IMG/VR virus record: IMGVR_UViG_3300047560_002099
Span: 1 to 22,808 of that record
Reading direction: 5' to 3' (one strand)
Source: a virus
DNA length: 22,808 nucleotides
The notes under the pieces are model-generated. The model saw nothing but the letters and a program-made list of their open reading frames with translations, did no database searches and was not told the origin of the DNA. Positions 18,851 through 22,808 of the stretch are shown in pieces; within the stretch, counting starts at the first letter, position 1, and every line of letters starts with the position of its first letter. The position numbers were made by a program, and so were the translations under genes.

Positions 18851-20083
18851 ATATATTTCACGCCATTGCATAGTAACACCCACTGTAGTAGAATCGGTGG
18901 CATGTATGTTGGTTGCAGCAACAACGTATATTTCCGAATCGGTGCTATCAAAATTCTGAACGATATAGTTTTTCTTAGCCGATGGTGGCATACTGGGAGT
19001 TGGCGCACCTCCTTGTGCTTGCACTGAGTTTTGACTACTGGCAGCGACGAATCCACTAAGAAGTTCATCGCCATCAGTAAACGCAGTTGCTCCGGCCATA
19101 TATTCAACACCACTATCATCATCAACAGATACCCAACTACCACCTACTGTCAATTGAGATATGTTTGGCAGCTTTATCATACGATATTTAATATTAGCAC
19201 CTGTAGATATAATATTAACCTGACCGGGTCTAACGATCATTCTGTTAAGATATGTTTTATATGATGTTTTTAAACGTATCGCCAACACAGGTAAAGTAGC
19301 ACCCGCGGCAAGTGTTCTCAGTGTGGGGGAAGCGACCGCCCAATCAGAACCAGCTTCAACATAACCGCCTTCCGATATTACCGTACTACAGATTTGATCG
19401 AAATATGCACCGGTTGTTGTTCCAGTATTAAGAAGCTCACAACGCACCGGTAAGTTAGGCGTACTCATGTACACAGTTGGTAGCTCGTTGCTATGGTCAA
19501 ACACATGAGCAACAATATACTCACCATCATGGACAAACCCCACTCTCACACGACCAACACCCAACCATTGGAAGTCAATGAATATTAGCTGTGTTTTTGT
19601 GATATCAATTGTGAAAGCATTTGGTCCAACGCCGTTGCATTTATTTCTATTCCAATTCGATTGAGATACTCTTGTCTCTACAGCACTTCCACTAACATAA
19701 CTGCGGACTACAAAACTCAATGTACCGTCGCCTGTCTGTTCAAAGAAAATACCATTGTTATCATCGAAGTAGCCTGTACGCTTTGTCACGTTTGCAACAG
19801 CAGCATAGAAGTTAAAACTAGACAGAATCAACTGACTCTTGCCGGGCATGTAATGATGATAAAATTTCGACTGATGCACCATACGGCTTGCAGAATTACT
19901 CGACGTCGTTAGACGTGCGCAAGCCTTATTTGCTTGATAAGCAACTGTTGCACCGTTTGTGGCATACTCGATAAAGTTGGAATCAATGCCGTATAGATGC
20001 TTGTAGTCACCAAGCGTATACGGAGTAGTAACTGTCTGTCTACCAAACGCATCAACGTTTGGTTCTTTGAAAAGATATGTCAT
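18848..20083 (-). CDS. Virion structural / tail-fibre protein
   Basis: A 411-residue minus-strand protein, Gly, Ser, Thr and Asn rich with beta strands throughout. Blocks such as FYHHYMPGKSQLILSSFNF, RTGYFDDNNGIFFEQTGDG, FIDFQWLGVGRVRVGFVHDG and CSTVISEGGYV match, from memory, a structural protein family of marine phages thought to form a fibre or head decoration. It would sit on the virion and could contact the host. The ATG at 20083 is supported by TTGGAG 7 nt upstream and an ATGA overlap with the preceding gene; an upstream TTG at 20095 is rejected. The stop lies beside the hairpin terminator. Confidence 0.8.
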   Translation of the reverse strand: MTYLFKEPNVDAFGRQTVTTPYTLGDYKHLYGIDSNFIEYATNGATVAYQANKACARLTTSSNSASRMVHQSKFYHHYMPGKSQLILSSFNFYAAVANVTKRTGYFDDNNGIFFEQTGDGTLSFVVRSYVSGSAVETRVSQSNWNRNKCNGVGPNAFTIDITKTQLIFIDFQWLGVGRVRVGFVHDGEYIVAHVFDHSNELPTVYMSTPNLPVRCELLNTGTTTGAYFDQICSTVISEGGYVEAGSDWAVASPTLRTLAAGATLPVLAIRLKTSYKTYLNRMIVRPGQVNIISTGANIKYRMIKLPNISQLTVGGSWVSVDDDSGVEYMAGATAFTDGDELLSGFVAASSQNSVQAQGGAPTPSMPPSAKKNYIVQNFDSTDSEIYVVAATNIHATDSTTVGVTMQWREIY

Positions 20084-20937
20084 ATTATTCTCCAACCATT
20101 GCTGTAAATTAACTGCACAGCGCCGTTATTAACTTTTATAATGAAACCATCAGGATCGTTGTCAACACGACCCACTACAGTGATCGGATAGTATGCGGCA
20201 CTACCAGACTCATCCTTAATTACAAGTACTCGACCGTTAGACACAGTAGTTGGCAGATATACCGCAACATTCCCAGGATAATCAACGCCAACATAATAAT
20301 CATGTCTGCTGATATTATAACTGTCACTGACAACTACATGCGTTCTATGATCAAGTTGATCAACACTACCAGCACCACCGCCTGGTCCAGTCATTGATAT
20401 CTTGCTTACCCACCCCTCCAACATCTTCAACTTATTTTGAATATCTCTAATGTCTCTACTTACAGGAGGAGGATCGGGCTGAACAAACATTGAAGGGGAC
20501 TTAGTAACTTTAATCCTATCAACAACATCCTTAACAGGATCCTTGATTGGGGATTCAATGATTGGCTCTTTGGGTGCGGAAATGGAAGTATTCTCTACTA
20601 TCTCTTCAATAAAATCTTCTGTTGTTTGGTCTTTATGTTCTACCGATTGAGCTTCGATTTCATCAACACGAGACAGTACATTAGCAAACCTATCAAGAAG
20701 AACTTGCTCTTCCTCAGTCTTCTTTTTATCATCTGATATCAACCTACTAATGTCTTTTGAAAGGTCAGCAAACATCGAACTGAATACTGCTTTTCGTTCT
20801 TCTTTTATTGCTTCTTGTTTTATTTGCTTGGCTTTTTCAACAGCAATTTGATCATAGACGGACTGTTCCGTAACGACTCCTAAACGGTCGTTCATTCTAA
20901 TTAATAGGTTGAGTTCTTTTATTTTATCCATAATCAT
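20080..20937 (-). CDS. Virion structural protein with coiled-coil N-terminus
   Basis: A 285-residue minus-strand protein. Residues 1-115 are charged and helical (a probable trimeric coiled coil); 120-160 is a Pro-rich linker; RDIQNKLKMLEGWVSKIS (164-181) is followed by GPGGGAG (184-190); and 200-285 is a beta domain with DYYVGVDYPGNVAVYLP, VLVIKDESG and a GAVQLIYSNGWRII end. The last domain is typical of phage fibre or whisker proteins as I recall them. The coil would connect the fibre to the particle. It is co-transcribed with the fibre gene downstream (ATGA overlap). No Shine-Dalgarno precedes the ATG at 20937 or the in-frame ATG at 20931. Confidence 0.78.
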   Translation of the reverse strand: MIMDKIKELNLLIRMNDRLGVVTEQSVYDQIAVEKAKQIKQEAIKEERKAVFSSMFADLSKDISRLISDDKKKTEEEQVLLDRFANVLSRVDEIEAQSVEHKDQTTEDFIEEIVENTSISAPKEPIIESPIKDPVKDVVDRIKVTKSPSMFVQPDPPPVSRDIRDIQNKLKMLEGWVSKISMTGPGGGAGSVDQLDHRTHVVVSDSYNISRHDYYVGVDYPGNVAVYLPTTVSNGRVLVIKDESGSAAYYPITVVGRVDNDPDGFIIKVNNGAVQLIYSNGWRII

Positions 20938-20946
20938 ATTTAGCTG

Positions 20947-20975
20947 TTGTTGTATATTATAACTCGTAGTAGAAT
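20947..20975 (+). promoter_or_regulatory. Sigma70 promoter for the nucleotidase gene
   Basis: TTGTTG (20947-20952), a 17-bp spacer and TAGAAT (20970-20975), giving a short leader with TAGGAG before the ATG at 21006. The -35 is the same TTGTTG as at 13040. Confidence 0.55.
20956..20961 (-). promoter_or_regulatory. -10 box for the minus-strand fibre operon
   Basis: TATAAT on the minus strand, 18 nt before the ATG at 20937. The -35 is weak (CTGCAA at 16 bp). It lies inside the spacer of the divergent plus-strand promoter, so the two would compete. Confidence 0.5.
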
Positions 20976-21005
20976 GATTGCAGTTGTATTAGTAGGAGTG
21001 GCTGT

Positions 21006-21518
21006 ATGAAAAAAGTAAAAAACTTATACGTCGATATGGATGGCGTTTTAAGTGATTTTAACAAAAGATACGTAGAAGTTTTCGGTATTTCGCCGAGAGA
21101 TACACGAGATTCAAAAGGAACAGGAAAATATGCTTCCTATTGGTGGGACTTTATTTCTGGTGATAACTTTGCTAAATTGGATATGCTTCCAAACACAAAT
21201 TTATTGTTGAAAGGAATCAGTACACTAAACGACGTACAAGTGTTGATTTTAACTTCTAGTGGAGGGTTCGATAGGCATAATGATGTTGCTGGTCAAAAGC
21301 TAAGATGGTTAACGACGCACAGCATTAAGTACCCAGCAATCGTTGTTCCTGGTCGTCGCTATAAAGCACGATTTGCCGATCCTAACGCATTTTTGATAGA
21401 CGACACATTGGATGTGATTGAGAGTTTTAGACAAAGTGGTGGTCAGGCATACCATTACAACGATAGTGTTGGTCCTCAACAAGTGCTGTTTGAAGTCCAA
21501 CAATGGTTGCTGAATTAA
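21006..21518 (+). CDS. 5'(3')-deoxyribonucleotidase-like HAD phosphatase
   Basis: A 170-residue HAD-fold enzyme. Motif I is YVDMDGVLSDF with nucleophile Asp10 and acid Asp12, motif II is LTSS with Thr83, Lys120 in RRYKARF supplies motif III, and motif IV is FLIDDT with Asp132-Asp133. The size and the DMDGVLSDF form match 5'(3')-deoxyribonucleotidases, which dephosphorylate deoxynucleoside monophosphates and so adjust nucleotide pools. With NrdB in the same window it fits phage nucleotide metabolism; other HAD substrates remain possible. The ATG has TAGGAG 9 nt upstream and a promoter before it. Confidence 0.85.
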   Translation: MKKVKNLYVDMDGVLSDFNKRYVEVFGISPRDTRDSKGTGKYASYWWDFISGDNFAKLDMLPNTNLLLKGISTLNDVQVLILTSSGGFDRHNDVAGQKLRWLTTHSIKYPAIVVPGRRYKARFADPNAFLIDDTLDVIESFRQSGGQAYHYNDSVGPQQVLFEVQQWLLN

Positions 21519-21535
21519 TACATATGTTATATAAT
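21507..21535 (+). promoter_or_regulatory. Sigma70 promoter
   Basis: TTGCTG (21507-21512), a 17-bp spacer and TATAAT (21530-21535), overlapping the end of the nucleotidase gene. An AAAGGAG site precedes the ATG at 21565. Confidence 0.75.
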
Positions 21536-21564
21536 CAACACATCTTGTTTTAAAGGAGTGTATT

Positions 21565-22128
21565 ATGCCAAATTGGTGTAGTAACCAAGTGACACTAACA
21601 AATAGTGATACAAATCAAATCAAGCGCGTAAAGAAGGCGATCAAAGAAGATCGTCTATTCGAAGAATTCATTCCATGCCCGAAAGAAATGATTGAAGATG
21701 GAAGCTGGTATACTCATAATATCAACGCATGGGGTACTAAGTGGGATGTTACTGGAGGGGATGTAGTAAAGAAAAGCAAACACAGTATCACGCTTGTGTT
21801 TGATACTGCGTGGAGTCCTCCATTAAACTTCTATGAGTTTCTATATGATAATGAGTGGGGAGTTGAGGCTCATTATTATGAAAGTGGTATGAACTTTGTT
21901 GGGCGTTGGTTTAATGGAGATGATGAATATTATGAAATACCGGCCAGCGGTGATGAGATTGTCGAGATGATTCCAGAAGATATAGATATGTTGTGGGGTC
22001 TTAGTGAACGTGCGTATGAAGAGGATGAGTTGGAAGAAGAAGACTCCGATTCGATTGAGGGAATTGCTGAAGATTTTGATAACTATCTGAAAGAGTTAGA
22101 TGACATTAATAGTAAGGATAAACCATGA
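21565..22128 (+). CDS. Api92-like / DUF1281-like ferredoxin-fold protein
   Basis: A 187-residue protein. The start MPNWCSNQVTLTNSD and the block WGTKWDVTGGDV (56-67), with LVFDTAWSPPL (77-87) and YYESGMNFVGRWFNGDDEYY (104-123), follow the Api92/YubB family found on phages, plasmids and islands. The fold is ferredoxin-like; the function is unknown. From about residue 130 the protein becomes strongly acidic (EEDELEEEDSDS), an extension beyond the family core. It has a strong promoter and AAAGGAG site and is coupled to the next gene by ATGA. Confidence 0.82.
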   Translation: MPNWCSNQVTLTNSDTNQIKRVKKAIKEDRLFEEFIPCPKEMIEDGSWYTHNINAWGTKWDVTGGDVVKKSKHSITLVFDTAWSPPLNFYEFLYDNEWGVEAHYYESGMNFVGRWFNGDDEYYEIPASGDEIVEMIPEDIDMLWGLSERAYEEDELEEEDSDSIEGIAEDFDNYLKELDDINSKDKP

Positions 22129-22583
22129 ATGAATATGACGATGAAGATGAAGACATAGATTTCACAAACTATGTGGTTGATTACAATAAACTATATGAAT
22201 CACCAGGTCTGTTGGCCGTAACTCGATTGCTTGTTACAGAACTTAGAAACAATCCATACAAGTCTGTTGGACATTTCTTCAAGAACTTGTCGGACGAGGA
22301 CTTGAAGTTACTTCTTAACATTGCAGATACTGAGTTGGATGATGATATAAACAATCAACCCAACAATGATTTCAGCGAGCTTGTGCTTATATCCCAAATG
22401 CTTGCTGATGCTGAAGGGTCTGGTGGTAATATGGATCTCTCTCAAGTAACGAGACGTACCAACCAGTTTGTAATGTTTCTCACCATGGAATCACTACACC
22501 GAAAGAAATTAGTGAAACTATATCACGACAATATGTCGTTTGGTGAAGATGCGGGTGATAAAATTGTTGTGGAGAAATTATGA
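22125..22583 (+). CDS. Acidic helical protein, 152 residues, unknown
   Basis: Starts within the stop of the Api92-like gene (ATGA). The first 12 residues are nearly all Asp and Glu, then helices follow: LLAVTRLLVTELRNNPYKSV, LSDEDLKLLLNIADTEL, DFSELVLISQMLADAEG and TNQFVMFLTMESLHRKKLVK. No family is recognised. The acidic N-terminus continues the acidic tail style of its neighbour, which may reflect a shared basic partner. It overlaps the next gene by 4 nt. Confidence 0.65.
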   Translation: MNEYDDEDEDIDFTNYVVDYNKLYESPGLLAVTRLLVTELRNNPYKSVGHFFKNLSDEDLKLLLNIADTELDDDINNQPNNDFSELVLISQMLADAEGSGGNMDLSQVTRRTNQFVMFLTMESLHRKKLVKLYHDNMSFGEDAGDKIVVEKL

Positions 22584-22750
22584 ACGACCAACACTGGAAT
22601 TATATGATTGAGCTCTTATCTGGAACGCTAGATAACATAAGCAATCAAGACGATCGTATGTTAACTGATATGTCTTGTGCTTATGTCGAGGCCTTCTTAA
22701 TCGAGAAGGACGCAGTTATTACCTATTATAACTATAAAATAGAAAAGTAG
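22580..22750 (+). CDS. Small protein, 56 residues, unknown
   Basis: ATG overlaps the previous stop by 4 nt, with GGAGAAATT providing the ribosome binding site. The sequence is acidic in its first half (ELLSGTLDNISNQDDRMLTDM) and Tyr-rich in its second (ITYYNYKIEK). A helical fold is likely; the family is not recognised. Confidence 0.6.
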   Translation: MNDQHWNYMIELLSGTLDNISNQDDRMLTDMSCAYVEAFLIEKDAVITYYNYKIEK

Positions 22751-22753
22751 CAA

Positions 22754-22808
22754 ATGGAAGACAAAATCTTGTCTTATGATGAATTTTGTGAACAATACTA
22801 TCCTAGAA
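22754..22808 (+). CDS. Start of a gene cut by the window end
   Basis: An ATG 3 nt after the previous stop, preceded by AGAAAAG, opens a frame (MEDKILSYDEFCEQYYPR) that runs to the end of the window. The 18 visible residues do not identify a family. Confidence 0.5.
   Translation, partial: MEDKILSYDEFCEQYYPR

Overview
The window is a gene-dense stretch of a large tailed phage, most likely a T4-like (cyanophage/pelagiphage-type) myovirus of a Gram-negative host. The support is a class I ribonucleotide reductase small subunit, a T4 RNase H-type 5'-3' exonuclease, PhoH, a WYL_2-type protein, an FmdB-like protein, an Api92-like protein, a fibre/structural pair, and many 40-150 residue phage proteins joined by ATGA or TAATG overlaps. 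Signal peptides and a lipobox point to a host with an outer membrane. I see no tRNA, rRNA gene, CRISPR array, integrase or insertion sequence. The window is cut inside a gene at its right end.

Layout. 40-2334: nrdB, a zinc-ribbon miniprotein, a membrane-anchored coiled protein and a micro membrane protein. 2377-3095: two tiny minus-strand genes back to back with a free-standing GIY-YIG endonuclease. 3052-4110: small proteins ending in a WYL_2-like protein. 4110-5527: cytidylyltransferase plus GT4 glycosyltransferase. 5532-9450: replication and accessory genes (5' exonuclease, a DUF6433-like protein, a Lys/Pro-rich basic protein, an FmdB-like protein, PhoH, a PD-(D/E)XK exonuclease, a secreted protein). 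9447-9756: a single-gene transcription unit for a small putative HTH protein, with its own promoter and terminator. 9767-12681: small proteins, an AAA+ ATPase and an FkbM methyltransferase. 12653-13027 (minus): a NUMOD3-motif protein. 13075-14519: a DUF4384-like exported protein and an LPP20-like lipoprotein. 14529-18741: a run of small accessory genes. 18848-20937 (minus): two virion fibre/structural proteins. 21006-22808: a 5'-nucleotidase and acidic proteins.

Expression. I find a consistent set of host-type sigma70 promoters of the form TTGnnn, 16-17 bp, TATAAT-like. At two of them (before the 5' exonuclease and before the envelope module) the -10 box ends exactly 6 nt before the ATG and there is no Shine-Dalgarno, so the transcripts should be leaderless. 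The second of these shares a palindromic ATTATAAT with a divergent promoter.

How the genes could work together (inference): NrdB and the nucleotidase tune the deoxynucleotide pool; the RNase H-type and PD-(D/E)XK nucleases serve replication or recombination; the cytidylyltransferase, GT4 and FkbM enzymes may modify a glycan; the exported proteins act at the host envelope. The most unusual items are the leaderless promoters, the phage-borne envelope pair, the duplicated 24-residue HTH-like module in two separately promoted genes, and a structured convergent intergenic region (18743-18850) that contains a 16-nt exact match, as I recall the sequence, to conserved 23S rRNA overlapping the I-CeuI target core.
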